The translations under genes were made by a program, and so were the position numbers. DNA of 64,000 bases. It comes from Conoideocrella luteorostrata. Its lineage: Eukaryota > Ascomycota > Sordariomycetes > Hypocreales > Clavicipitaceae. Location: the NCBI GenBank assembly GCA_032433595.1, contig JASWJB010000184.1, positions 24,051-88,050 of the forward strand, given 5' to 3'. The first letter of the stretch is position 1, and every line of letters begins with the position of its first letter. This document shows positions 12,570 through 23,200 of this stretch, piece after piece. Under the pieces are notes generated by a model. The model did not search any database. It was not told where the DNA came from and saw only the letters and a list, made by a program, of their open reading frames with translations.

Positions 12570-14145
12570 ATGACATCATTGAACAGAGTCCTCTTGATTG
12601 TCGCCGCCATATGGGGCAATGTCGTGTGGTCGACTCACGCCTCGCCCGCGAGCAGCCAAAGTAGATCACCATCGCTGTCTCAATTCTGTATGGACGACAA
12701 GGTCTATACCTTCGACCTCTGTATGGCCTTTTCTCATCGACGCGATGACCCTTCGACGTATCGGCTCGCCTTCTCCGGCGCTTTCAACAAGGCCCACGGC
12801 TGGGCGGCACTAGCACATGGCTCCATTATGGATGGTGCCATCATGTTCGTTTTCTATCCAAATCGACGGGCAGATGGTGCGTGCGCACAGCAGAAAATGT
12901 TTCATACCTTGTAGTGCCTCTGACTTACTGGCGACAATCTGACCGATTCCTTAGGCCTGACTGTTAGTGTGCGATCGACTACGTATGGTTCTCGTAGCCT
13001 CCCTCTTTCTGTATCATCGAAATGATAACAGCTAATACAAGAGCAGTGGCCATTCTCCACCCAAAACCCTGCCCCAACATAACGATAATCTCAAGTTGCT
13101 TCGTACCTTCGTAGACGGCGAAGGCTACTATCATGCCGTCATCGACTGTGAATCGTGTCGACTGCCGCCTCCAGGTGCAAGCGCTGTGCAACCAAATGAG
13201 ACTTGGATCTGGTCCGCAAATGATTATCAGGTGCTGACTTCAGATGAGCCGGGGGAGGAACTCCAAGTGCATTCATCCTATGGTAAGTTGACATGAAGTC
13301 GCGTTTCTGCCTTGCAAACTGTTACGTTGCTAACGAATCCTAATATTGCAGGCAGATTCATAGTCGATGTGCGACCGAACGATCTGGATTTAGACAACAT
13401 TACTCAACATTACCCAGATAGAACCAATGGTGGCGCGCGAGGAGGTAACAAGCAAAACACACAAGGCGCGACAGCCGTTCAGGTACATGGCATCTTGATG
13501 CTAGTTGTCTTCGTCGGAATCTATCCACTGGGGATTGTGATGATCCGCTCGGGATTAGCACGGGCCTTTAGATACCATGTTGGATCACAGCTGGCCGCCA
13601 CACTCATCGTGCTACTTCTTGCCATGCTTGGAGCTTGGAGTGCCTTGAAGCGAGACCAGGCAAGTCATCACTGCCAGAATACGCTGGACTCTTGCTAACT
13701 TGACGGCATGAAGCGCCCGACCCTGGTAGCCCATGAACTTCTTGGAACATTGCTTGTGGTCGCGGTGCTATATCAAGTTGCTCTGGGATACTTCCACCAC
13801 CGACTCTACCGTGTTGCCCGCACGAAAACAACCTACTCCCGGCTGCATCGATTATCGGGCTACGTAATCCTCCTCGCGAGTATGGCGAATGCTACACTGT
13901 AAGAGAGACTCCACATCTTAGACAGAATCTATACTGACTTAGGCAGGGGCCTGCAACTGGGCCAGCCAGCAATTAGTCTCTGGCTAATCATTGGCATCTA
14001 TGCGGTCGCTTGTCTTGGATGGTTCTGCGTCTCAGTAATATTGATGAAAATGCAAGCAAGGAAAGCTATTGGTCCGTCAAAGCAATCACGAGACATGGGT
14101 CAACCCGAAGATGCCGCTGAAATGGACCTTATGATTCCCAAATAA
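12570..14145 (+). CDS. Secretory-pathway DOMON + cytochrome b561 membrane protein
   Basis: Six exons: 12570-12876, 12955-12982, 13047-13282, 13352-13659, 13714-13898, 13947-14145; total 420 residues. A signal peptide (MTSLNRVLLIVAAIW...) leads into a DOMON/CDH-cytochrome-like domain (YTFDLCMAFSH, GWAALAHGSIMDGA, WIWSANDYQ). After an Asn/Gly-rich linker come five hydrophobic segments of the b561 type. Histidines that fit the two haem b pairs are seen in VQVHGIL, RYHVGSQ, VAHELLG and RLHRLSG. The protein should pass electrons across a membrane (plasma membrane or vacuole) to an outer haem domain, as proposed for fungal CDH-like b561 proteins. The fourth intron (13660-13713) starts with GC rather than GT (CAG|GCAAGT). 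Another ATG at 12468 upstream extends the frame but buries the signal peptide, so 12570 is preferred. Confidence 0.9.
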
Positions 14146-14187
14146 CTCGCATAGATAACATCCCTTGGGAACTACTTTCCTTGCGTT

Positions 14188-14370
14188 TTAGCATCTGTGA
14201 TACGAGATGATGCCGGGATGGAGAAGATAGGATCTTAGCACGTCATGATCAATGACCACGCCACCAATCCATTGTCTGAGCAGTGTTGCTATCGTACTCT
14301 TCCCAAAGCCTGGTGCAGCAGACATATGAATGAAGATGTTGTGCGGTGTTCGCGTCTGCGGCGTCGACAT
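14188..14370 (-). pseudogene. N-terminal fragment of a P-loop kinase/ATPase
   Basis: A 60-residue frame on the minus strand contains a Walker A loop, APGFGKST, preceded by NIFIHMSA and followed by GGVVIDHDVLRSYLL, the start of a zeta-toxin/AAA-type P-loop kinase. The frame ends after about 60 residues and no continuation was recognised downstream, so this looks like a truncated copy. The Walker A has Phe where the related families have Ser/Thr or another small residue. It is not clear whether the fragment is transcribed. Confidence 0.5.
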
Positions 14371-14794
14371 CTTGTGGATGTTTGAGAAATCCGCCTATGG
14401 CGGATCGTGCTGGAATCCATCAGAGTCGCACCTCCAAGCATCGGCCTCGCAGTTCGTCGAGAGCCCGGATAGCACCCACCAAGATGTACTGCTCTGACAG
14501 GTGCTTCGGATATCGTATCGCTTAGATTGCTGCCTGGCTGACGGTGAAGATGACACCCGTGGTGGACCCAAATGTTGGAATCCCTCGTCAACCGTACGAG
14601 CAATTGCGGACAAGGTCACGAGGCCACCCTAGCGCGCCTCTTGTATACGGCGCGCTCGGGCGCATTCCTCTTCCTCTTCCTCTTTCTTATTCTACCCAGA
14701 TCAGATGAATTGAATTTTTTTGCTTCTTGTTTTGCTTCACCTTCCGGTATCGATACCCTCGTCACCCGAAGGCCCTGTGCTTCCTACACCAAAC
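14371..14794. other. Intergenic, no gene seen
   Basis: Between the P-loop fragment and the 3' end of the next gene. It contains a CT-rich tract around 14670-14700 and nothing that could be assigned. Confidence 0.4.
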
Positions 14795-16426
14795 TTATGG
14801 TCCGCTCATGAACATCCCGCCTCTTCTGACTAGACCAGCAAGATCGTCCGCTGTAGTATTGAGAGAAGCCGGGTCTGGAGAGTTTAGAGTCGTGGATTTT
14901 CCTGCGCTGTGCTGATCAGGGGGCGAAAGGCGAAGCAAAGTAGTGACACGTTGAAATTGCTGGCGGATCCATTTGTGCTGACCGGATCTGAGAATCCCCG
15001 TCAGATGATGATTGTCATCCTCCGCTAAGAGAGTCAAGAGACGACTGAGTGGATTCATGAGATGCCAGGGCCCCTGTGCCACAACCTGGCGCCTGTGCTC
15101 GTCCTCTGACATTCTTGTACTCGTCGGCGACTGCGGAGATCGTCCCTGGCTGTCTTGAGACGGTATACTGTGACCGCACAGCGAAATGGAACAGTCGTCA
15201 AAGTCAGTAATATGCATTGGCCGTACTCGGTTGCCGAGGTAGAAGGGCACACTGTAGCATATTGCATCCACCAACTCCTGAAAAATCTGCTCATATCCAA
15301 CGAGGTTCTCCACTTGTGGTTCTCGGTGCAGCGACTCAAACACGATCTTGAAGAGCAGAATTCTATGTACGCGCCACATATTCCAGATATTGGCAATTTG
15401 CGATGAAGGGTATACCTCGCAAGTGGACCGATATGCCGGGATGGATAAATCGAAATCTTGTCCACTGGTAATTTTCCGTGGCTTCCAATGTTCGGGCACG
15501 CTCCAACTCCAAGTCAGCAGTTGCTGGTCGATGGCCTTCGCCTCGGCTGCTAAATCTCCCAGAGTATCAGATAACGCCGATAGGTTCTGTGCATATCGGG
15601 CCCGTAACGCTGCGACTGTCGCTCCGATGGCATCAAGCGATGCGCTTGGATTTTGGGGTGCACTTAACAGACCCCCTCTGCTAATACAAGATAAAATGGC
15701 ATCGTTTACAGGACGCTTCTGGCGCGTGGCCGATGAGACTTCGGCATGAGCTATAAACCTACGAATTGATGCTACAGTTGTCTGATCCTTAGATCCATTG
15801 TCGGATTCCATAAACGGAAGCAATGACAATGCGCCAGCATGGTGAGTCGGTGTGGCTGAGCGATGGCCGAATATTGCAGCAATGTTCTCATACCATTGCA
15901 TTGTCAAGATCGCCAATACAGTCGCTGGCTTGGTTTGCTGGACAGGATCTTGTATCGCACCCCGAAGAGCCATAACAGCTTTCGAGTATGGTTCACACGA
16001 TGATGATAGACTCGCAGGCCCATAGCGCCAAAGATTCAATATTTCAGAGGCCACCGCTGACACAGCGAGTGAAAGTGCGGAGTTTTGTCTTTCGGCGGAG
16101 TAGACCGGAATCAGCACCTCAAAAAAACCACGGGCGGATTCCATGCGACGGCCAACGTTGACGTAATGATCCAGATAGAAATTCACAGCGTTGTCGAGGC
16201 TCTTCAGCTGCCGGGGCCTGGGTATGGCCTCAGTCTCGCGGGCCGCAATTACATTGCTGAATCTGACAGTCTGGTCCTTGAACCTGATATTGACGGGTCG
16301 TGTCTTGTACCCGCCACAGTAAAGGCCAAGGCGCTGACATGCGCCGCATTCAGGCTTGGCCTCGTCACACTTGACGCGGCGTTGTCTGCAAGTGGTGCAG
16401 CCTTGGGATCGACCGCGATTGACCAT
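14795..16426 (-). CDS. Zn2Cys6 transcription factor, intronless, 543 residues
   Basis: One uninterrupted minus-strand frame from ATG 16426. Residues 10-37 form a binuclear cluster C-x2-C-x6-C-x6-C-x2-C-x6-C (CTTCRQRRVKC...CGACQRLGLYC). The remainder fits the fungal-specific transcription factor 2 type: a DNAVNFYLDHYV helix, LLPVY-like segment, and a C-terminal PLSRLLTLL helix. It is divergent from the alpha/beta hydrolase gene that starts 397 bp away, an arrangement common for a pathway regulator next to its target; that link is inferred. The frame has no damage. Confidence 0.9.
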   Translation of the reverse strand: MVNRGRSQGCTTCRQRRVKCDEAKPECGACQRLGLYCGGYKTRPVNIRFKDQTVRFSNVIAARETEAIPRPRQLKSLDNAVNFYLDHYVNVGRRMESARGFFEVLIPVYSAERQNSALSLAVSAVASEILNLWRYGPASLSSSCEPYSKAVMALRGAIQDPVQQTKPATVLAILTMQWYENIAAIFGHRSATPTHHAGALSLLPFMESDNGSKDQTTVASIRRFIAHAEVSSATRQKRPVNDAILSCISRGGLLSAPQNPSASLDAIGATVAALRARYAQNLSALSDTLGDLAAEAKAIDQQLLTWSWSVPEHWKPRKITSGQDFDLSIPAYRSTCEVYPSSQIANIWNMWRVHRILLFKIVFESLHREPQVENLVGYEQIFQELVDAICYSVPFYLGNRVRPMHITDFDDCSISLCGHSIPSQDSQGRSPQSPTSTRMSEDEHRRQVVAQGPWHLMNPLSRLLTLLAEDDNHHLTGILRSGQHKWIRQQFQRVTTLLRLSPPDQHSAGKSTTLNSPDPASLNTTADDLAGLVRRGGMFMSGP

Positions 16427-16823
16427 GATGCAGAATTAACGCGACTGCGAAAAGAGTAAGTTTGTTGCGACGAGGAGGGTCTTGAGATTTATAAATCAAC
16501 TTGCGTAAGGGCTGCGCCACGCTGCGTCTCTCAACTTGTCTTGGCTCACACACAATCCATCTATCCGGGGATCCCGACTACACAGCTGTAGATATAGCCA
16601 ATCATGGGTGTCGGTCGCAAAAGATCTACCCGATCGAGTATAGGCCGGGCTTAAGCTAATCGGAGTGGATGTCGCGGACCGTTCAACGCTACCATAATGA
16701 CGATCAAGTATAAGTATAATGTTGAGGCCGGCGATGTGAGATGAGCATTAGACCATCATTCCAGACTCGAGCATCATCATCTTCCTTCTCCAAGTCCTCC
16801 TCGTCGCATTACTTCCACTGAAC
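16427..16823. promoter_or_regulatory. Shared divergent promoter region
   Basis: This 397-bp gap separates the two start codons of divergent genes and must hold both promoters. TATA-like words (AAGTATAAGTATAA, about 16706-16721) lie about 100 bp before the plus-strand ATG. CGG triplets of the kind bound by Zn2Cys6 proteins occur but no convincing spaced pair was picked out. Confidence 0.6.
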
Positions 16824-18134
16824 ATGAAGTTCTCCGCTTACACCGGCTCTCTTTTTGCGGTATTGCTTCATTCCCGTCTTGCCGCCGGAGCTACCAACAA
16901 AAACGATGGCGGTCCGCCTACTTTTCAACTTGGAAACGACACCGCCTTCAACTTTGAATACCTTGTCGCCCTCCAAAACTCCCTGTCTGGCGGATCGGAC
17001 ATTGGTCCTGTCCTTGGCGCCGTCAAGAACATCAAGCCTGGCGACTTTGACTCCTACCATGAGGAGTTCTACAGACTTGCCAACGCAACCAAGGCTCGGG
17101 CTGAGGATCCTGAGAATGCCTACGACTCCATCAATGTGAGAGACTCGTGGTTCTCTGCCTCTCATTACTACCGACGAGCGGATGTCTATATTCATCGCAA
17201 CTGGAGCAACCCGCTCATCAAGACCGTATGGGACGAGCAGACTGCCGCTTTTGACAAGGCAATTGCCGCTTTGCCCATCCCCGGCAAGCGTGTCCAGATC
17301 CCCTCCGCTAAGGGTTATCTCACAGTTGAAGCAATCTGGTACTCGGCCTCTGAGAACCCAGATGCAAAGCTGCCAACAATGATTGTCGGTAATGGCTTCG
17401 ATGCTGCACAAGAGGACTCGTACCACTACTACTGCGCGGCCGCTCTTGCTCGCGGCTGGAACTGCATCACCTACGAGGGTCCCGGTCAGAATACAGTACG
17501 CCGAACGCAAGACCTTGGCTTTATTCCTGAGTGGGAACGTGTAGTCACCCCTGTTGTGGATTATGTTCTTTCGGAGAAGAAGCAGGTGGTAGACGAAAAT
17601 CGCCTTGTCCTAGTTGGCAATTCCTTTGGCGGCTATCTGGCTGCTCGTGCAGCGGCTTTCGAACCCCGCCTGTCCGCGGCCATCCTCGTCGGCGGAATGT
17701 GGGACTTATACGCTGGTTATTCGACGCAGATCTCTGAAGAACTCATCTCCATCTACGAAGCCGGCAACCGCACCCAGTTCGACGATGAGATCCTCACTCT
17801 ACGCGATGCTGGGAAGCTCCCCACCGAAACTGAATGGGGTTTGGACTACGGTCTGTGGGCGTTCAAGACTCACTCTCCATCCGAGTTTTTCGACCTCACT
17901 AAGCAGTACAAAATTGAGCCTGTTGTTCATCAGATCGACATGCCCGTCTTTGTAGGCGACGCTGAGTATGAGAGTATCTTCAAGGGTCAGGCACAGAAGG
18001 TCAAGGATGCACTAGGCGAAAGAGGTACTTTCCATGAGTTTGAAGGGGTTGCCGGGTATCACTGCCAGTCGGGGTCGCAGCAGGAGTTGGCGCGCACTAT
18101 CTTTGCGTGGTTGAACAAAACTCTGGGGAAATGA
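16824..18134 (+). CDS. Secreted alpha/beta hydrolase (dihydropseudooxynicotine-hydrolase-like family)
   Basis: Single exon, 436 residues. A signal peptide (MKFSAYTGSLFAVLLHSRLAAGA) is followed by an N-terminal helical domain with SWFSASHYYRRADVY, a hallmark of the family that includes 2,6-dihydropseudooxynicotine hydrolase and fungal Ayg1-like enzymes. The hydrolase core shows the nucleophile elbow GNSFGG, an acid in FVGDAEYES and the histidine in AGYHCQSG. Several N-x-T/S sequons suit a secreted protein. Members cleave C-C bonds or shorten polyketides; the substrate here cannot be told, and a signal peptide is unusual for the intracellular members. It is divergent from a Zn2Cys6 regulator, which may control it. 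Confidence 0.88.
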   Translation: MKFSAYTGSLFAVLLHSRLAAGATNKNDGGPPTFQLGNDTAFNFEYLVALQNSLSGGSDIGPVLGAVKNIKPGDFDSYHEEFYRLANATKARAEDPENAYDSINVRDSWFSASHYYRRADVYIHRNWSNPLIKTVWDEQTAAFDKAIAALPIPGKRVQIPSAKGYLTVEAIWYSASENPDAKLPTMIVGNGFDAAQEDSYHYYCAAALARGWNCITYEGPGQNTVRRTQDLGFIPEWERVVTPVVDYVLSEKKQVVDENRLVLVGNSFGGYLAARAAAFEPRLSAAILVGGMWDLYAGYSTQISEELISIYEAGNRTQFDDEILTLRDAGKLPTETEWGLDYGLWAFKTHSPSEFFDLTKQYKIEPVVHQIDMPVFVGDAEYESIFKGQAQKVKDALGERGTFHEFEGVAGYHCQSGSQQELARTIFAWLNKTLGK

Positions 18135-19234
18135 TATGTCACAATAATGGCATAGCAATGACGGATGGGTGTGTGGATGCTGGCTTTAGGTTGAGAATGG
18201 ATCTCCGGCTTACTTGGTAGCTGTTTACATGTCGCTTTGCAATAGAATTGTCTAAGAACAAGCCCCAACATGCCCTTTACTTGTAATGTAAGGTGAAGAT
18301 GCACATGAACCATTCGCTTGGTAGTAACTGAGGCAGCGCCGATGAATGCAGGCTGGAAGCGTGCTCAACTTCATTCATCTCACCCGTTTATTCTATACTT
18401 TGTGTAGAGTGTACTAATTCCATTATGTTGCCCTAGCAGAGGCTATTTCCTCCCTAGAGACGGTGTGAAAGCAACAGCCATCGTCTCCCATTGATGGTTG
18501 TCATTGAGTGGGCTGGGCTCCTAGTATCCGTTGGTCATTGTGAGACGAGCCTCGGGCTAGGAGTTGGTCTTGGTTCCTTGTTTCAGCATGGCAGAATACC
18601 AGATAAAGACAAGCTTGGGAGAGAGCGGCCTGTTGCGCGCCGTCTGATGCGCCACATCATCAATAATAGCCTCATATCATCCGAGCCTACTTCCGTTGGA
18701 CAGGACGGATGTCTCAACAGATGTCTAGACAAGCTGCCTAGGGCGGAAAGGAAAAGGCACAAAGGGTGGCGGAACAGTGTTAATGGGGTATGTCGGGAGG
18801 GTGTGCCAGAGGAGGGATTCTTCTTCCATCATCATCAGCATCATCATCAATATACATAATTTGGCCCCATCCAAGTGAACGCAACAACGTCGGCGCCTAG
18901 TCGTCGCTGTCCCACCGAACACGGTCTCTTCAGGTGATCAATCAGAACCCCCCCAATCGCCCCCCTTGTAACAAACATCTTCAATCCTCAGAAATCTACG
19001 CACCCGCCTCCAGAACAAAACATGTAAGTCTAGGTCTCGTCTAGCGCCAGCATCGGGTCAAGTCTCATGCGCCGCAGATGAGTTTGTCGCTATTACGTCA
19101 ATTTTGTTCGTGGCGCGCGACAACCGCCAGGGTTTCATCGAGCTCCCGCTTTACGACGCGCATCGGATCCAGCTTCCTCCGGTCGCATTGCTCAACCATA
19201 TCAGTAGCACCACCTATCGAGTACGGATATATTC
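18135..19234. other. Intergenic, no supported gene
   Basis: Holds the hydrolase 3' flank, a CAT-rich microsatellite around 18826-18856 and low-complexity C runs near 18950. An open stretch from about 19084 ends in the kinase relic region and may belong to it or to another fragment; it could not be assigned. Confidence 0.45.
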
Positions 19235-20206
19235 ATGGAGTATAGCGTATCAGCGACTACCGAACGGACGGCTATCATCCAGTTCATATCAATAATCGAC
19301 CTCACAAACGATATCGGATGGTGCACAAGCTCGGCCACGGCACAATTCTCGACTGCTTGCCTTGCCATCGACGTGACGACAGCAAAGTATGTCGCTGTTA
19401 AACTCGGCGCCGCACATGCGGATCGCACCGAGATTGATATTCTCTCTAAGATCACACGGAGCCCTGTGAACTGCACTATCTGGGAAGATGAGACGTCGCC
19501 AATTCCCATCGTCCTTGATCGATTTGAGGTTAGCGGACCTAATGGCACTCATCCATGCCTCGTGACCCATCCGGCACGATGCGGTTTTGCAGGATGCGAG
19601 AGGCGTCAGGTAGCTCCTTATTTCAGCTTGATGTTGCCCGATCCCTTGCTGCGCAATTATTCATCGCCGTGTCGCTCGTCCACGATAGAGGTTATGCCCA
19701 TGGAGGTGAGCTTTCCTGCCGTATGAGCATTTCATATGCCAACTCAGCTGACCCAGTACCCTAGACCTTCATCTCGGCAACCTTCTTCTGCAGTTGCCCT
19801 CGTCTCTTAATAACCTGTCAGTAGCGCAACTATACGCACGCTACGGGAAGCCGGAACAGGAGTCAGTAGTTCGACTCGACAGCAAGGTCCCATGCCACGC
19901 GCGTGGTGGGGGAAATGGGAGAAGCGGCCGAAGTGGTACGATGAAGAAGGCAAGCCATTGAGCAATCCGTCCGGTATTTGGTCATGAGGTCGACGGTTCG
20001 AGCAGTGGTTGCAAAACCCGCGACGGTCTAAGGACATGGAAACGATTGGTGACGACGAGCACGATGCGCTGTTTGAGCTCCTGAGGTGGATGCTTGCATG
20101 GAGGCCAAGCGAGCGGCCGGATATAGCAAAGGTGCTAAAGGCAGGCTGGATGACAAGGTGGGCTCTACCTGCGTACCAGAAAGGTCTAGACGGGCGTTTC
20201 CCTTGA
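19235..20206 (+). pseudogene. SRPK-like protein kinase relic, missing its activation segment
   Basis: Ordered kinase pieces appear in shifting frames: YHPVHINNR then RYRMVHKLGHGT (glycine loop), a shift, AKYVAVKLGAAHADRTEIDIL (AVK lysine), a shift into SSLFQLDVARSLAAQL and VHDRGYAHG. A 59-nt intron (19706-19764) then restores HGDLHLGNLLLQLP, the catalytic loop of SRPK-type kinases. After VVRLDSK the sequence jumps, in another frame, to RAWWGKWEKRPKWYDEEGKPL and a C-lobe end (MLAWRPSERPDIAKVL...WALPAYQKG). The DFG motif, activation loop and APE region, roughly 100 residues, are absent, and a TGA follows GIWS. So the copy has frameshifts, an internal deletion and a nonsense codon. Confidence 0.8.
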
Positions 20207-23200
20207 CTAAACTAAAACAGGAATTACTATTTATTGTGAACTGAGAGCTCCTTTGACTAACATTGCAGTAAGTGTTGTGATAATAGTGCCCTCTGAAATC
20301 CTCACATAATCCGGCAGACTCAGGTAGCTTGGGGCGCTACCCAGCTCGCCGCTGCGGGTGAACTATTTGTACTTCGCCCGACACGCAGAGACGCTAATCT
20401 AGGAGGAGCCAGCTTTATTTCACACTTGTACTACAGAGTGCATGTATTGGGTTAAGTGGCGGGCTGGAGGAAGCGCATTACTCCGTAGATTTCACGGATT
20501 CCAGCTCCGTTCTCCGAGCGGGCGGCCAGCAACGACGTGGTACGATGGCGCAAAAACAAGCATAGCAAACTACTCCGAAGCCTGCCGCTCTTGGTTTTTA
20601 GTGATTATTAGTTATACGCCCTTACTTCGTGCTACAAGGCAGCTACAGCCTCGGCTGGGGGGTTGTACTAGCAGGCACGGGCAGAAAACATTGAAGTTAC
20701 CAAAATGCCAACATGGAATATGTAGTGGTGATGAAAGACGGGACCGCAACCTGCTCCAAATGCCAAGGATGAAATAGGTAGTGATGGTGAAGGACAGGAT
20801 AACCCTGCCCCCTACCCCTGTCTCCCTAATCGCCTTCCATTTCCTTCCCGAACGCACTCACAATCTGCTACAAATCCGGTTTCTTCCTCACCAAGAGGAC
20901 ATCCTCCATCGTGATATTCGGCCTAGACGCATGGTTGGCAAAGCTATCAAGGTAATAGCCACTCTCTCTAGTCAGTCGCATTAGCTAGCTACCCCCCGTA
21001 GTTCTACGCCATTTGGTCCATGATAACAGGCCGTTCTTGCTTGTCATGGAATATTACGTCAAAACGTAAACAGCACAGCGGAGGGGCTATGTAAGTAAGT
21101 AAAATGCCTATTTAGGCCTGGACTATCTCCGTTCATGCCCCTACAACGAAGGCGCGGTATTGAGGTCTCTGCACAGACACATCTCCTTGATAATCCGGCT
21201 GGCTAAACTAGAGTACTCAATCGAGGCGTTGGGCAGCAGGGCAAGGCGAGTGGGCTGCTTCCAGTTTTAAAGGGGTCTACTGTTTACATGGCGGTAGCTA
21301 TCGCCTGTGCTGTCGACAATGGCTCATGGCTTTGCGATGGGACGAAGGGAATGTGATCAAGAAAGACAGATTCGCGAAGAAGAGTGCTGCTAACGTCACC
21401 AGGGCCATCGACGATACGGGGTTGATCGCCAAGTTCACCATTGCTACTCAGATGCTCGTACCTGTGTTCAGTCGTAGGTGTAGCGTTCATCAACTGCGTG
21501 GCCGTCCCAGTTGACAACATGGCCAAAAGGATCAGATGGGCGTCGCTACTTTCAGAGTGGTTGAGGAGAATAATCGAGCTCCACGACTCGTTCGGGCTCA
21601 GCATAACCATCCTGGCGACAGTTTGGGGTGACGCTGCAGGTTATTTTTTGGCTCAAAAGTGGCTGCTGAGGCTGCTATGGCTGCAAACCACGCCTTCGGG
21701 GCAGTCGCCGGCTCGTTGGCCATAGCCATGTAGATGAGTGGCGAGAGCTTCCCGACGACCGTACAGTTGTTCCTTCTCGTCGTGGTCTTGGCCATCAGAT
21801 CGATGTGTTCTTCCTCGTCGTGGTCGCGCACAGCTGATCTCTCCGGTTCATGTTGGTAGCCACGATATTGTAGAAGAGGAACTCAGGTAGGCGATGGCGG
21901 CACGTGAACTTGATGCCCCTCGAGTTGTGCTCCGAGTGCCCGAACTTGATGATCCCGCTCGATCGCAGTATCCCTATGCTGTAGAATTGCGACAAAGCGG
22001 ATGGAGCTAGTGCACACTTGGATCGATATCGTGGACTGGAGCATCGTCACCTAGGTGTCAGTCAGGGCGAACAATGAGCACCGGCATCATCGACATGGAC
22101 ACGGGCGTCGGCCACTTCGTGGTTGTCTCGATGGAATCGCTCGATGGAATCGCTCGATGGAACCGCTCGATGGAACCGCTCGATGGAATCGCTCGAGGGA
22201 ATCGCTCGAACTGAACAACACGGCACTCAGAGGGCGTCGCAACCCGCGCCCGCCAACATTGGCCAGGCGAACTTGCAGATGGCGACCTGCAGATAGCGAC
22301 CGAGGAGAGGCAGGTGTCCACTAACATATTTCCGACCGCGATCGAAGAGCCCGGCGCTGATGAGATAATCGAAGCCGTCCCAGTAGGAGTTTGTCGGCGA
22401 GCCGGTCACCAACAACAGCAGCATGGACACGAGTATATTCACGGCCATGTACTTTTACATCACGACGAAGATCGGTGAGCACCTAAGCAGCTTACCCCTT
22501 ACGCGGATGATCGAGATAACATGGTCGAGGTCGGGACCTAATCAGGGACCCCGACATGATCAGCTTCCTCGACAACGACTTGGTCCAGACGATCACGCGG
22601 AGGTTTTGTACGGAATGATGCGGAACATGTTCAAGTGAAGTCGAGCGACCTACCTAAAAATGCCAATAACCTGCGCGTTGCTCGTGGCGACTTACGCGCC
22701 CCGATGTTTTCCCCAACCCCACTGTGGTACTAGAATGCAGGGGGAGCTTTTTAGGGCATCATCCCCTGTGGAGACTCGATCAGAACCTGACGCTTCTAGC
22801 GCAAGTCCAGGGGCCGAACATGGGTCACACAATGTTGTTCAAGCGCTAGGAGCATTCTCGCAACACAGTCGACACGTTCAAGAAGGTTATAGAGCAAAAC
22901 GAACCCATTAGAGGCTCGAGAAGCTTTCCAAGGCTAGATGAAGTCTGCCCCGGTGAAGGATACGGTCCAAACCAACCATGGCGAATGAGAACAAAAAAAA
23001 AAAAACGCCCCAGACCGGCGGTCTTGTGGTTCCTTCGCGCCGGCGCTAAATCGGCAGTGAGGCTCATGTGTATGATGACATCGTGTTCTGTTCTCACGGA
23101 TTGATCCGGTTTACCCCTCCTCATGATCAATAGCTCGTCAAGCGCTTTACAGCAGTGCGACTTAGAGATGGGCGATGGAACTACAACCCTATCCTGAAGA

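Noticed and set aside
16809..17510. 233-codon minus-strand frame
   Set aside because: It is antisense to the intact hydrolase and has no motif of its own; a shadow of codon bias.
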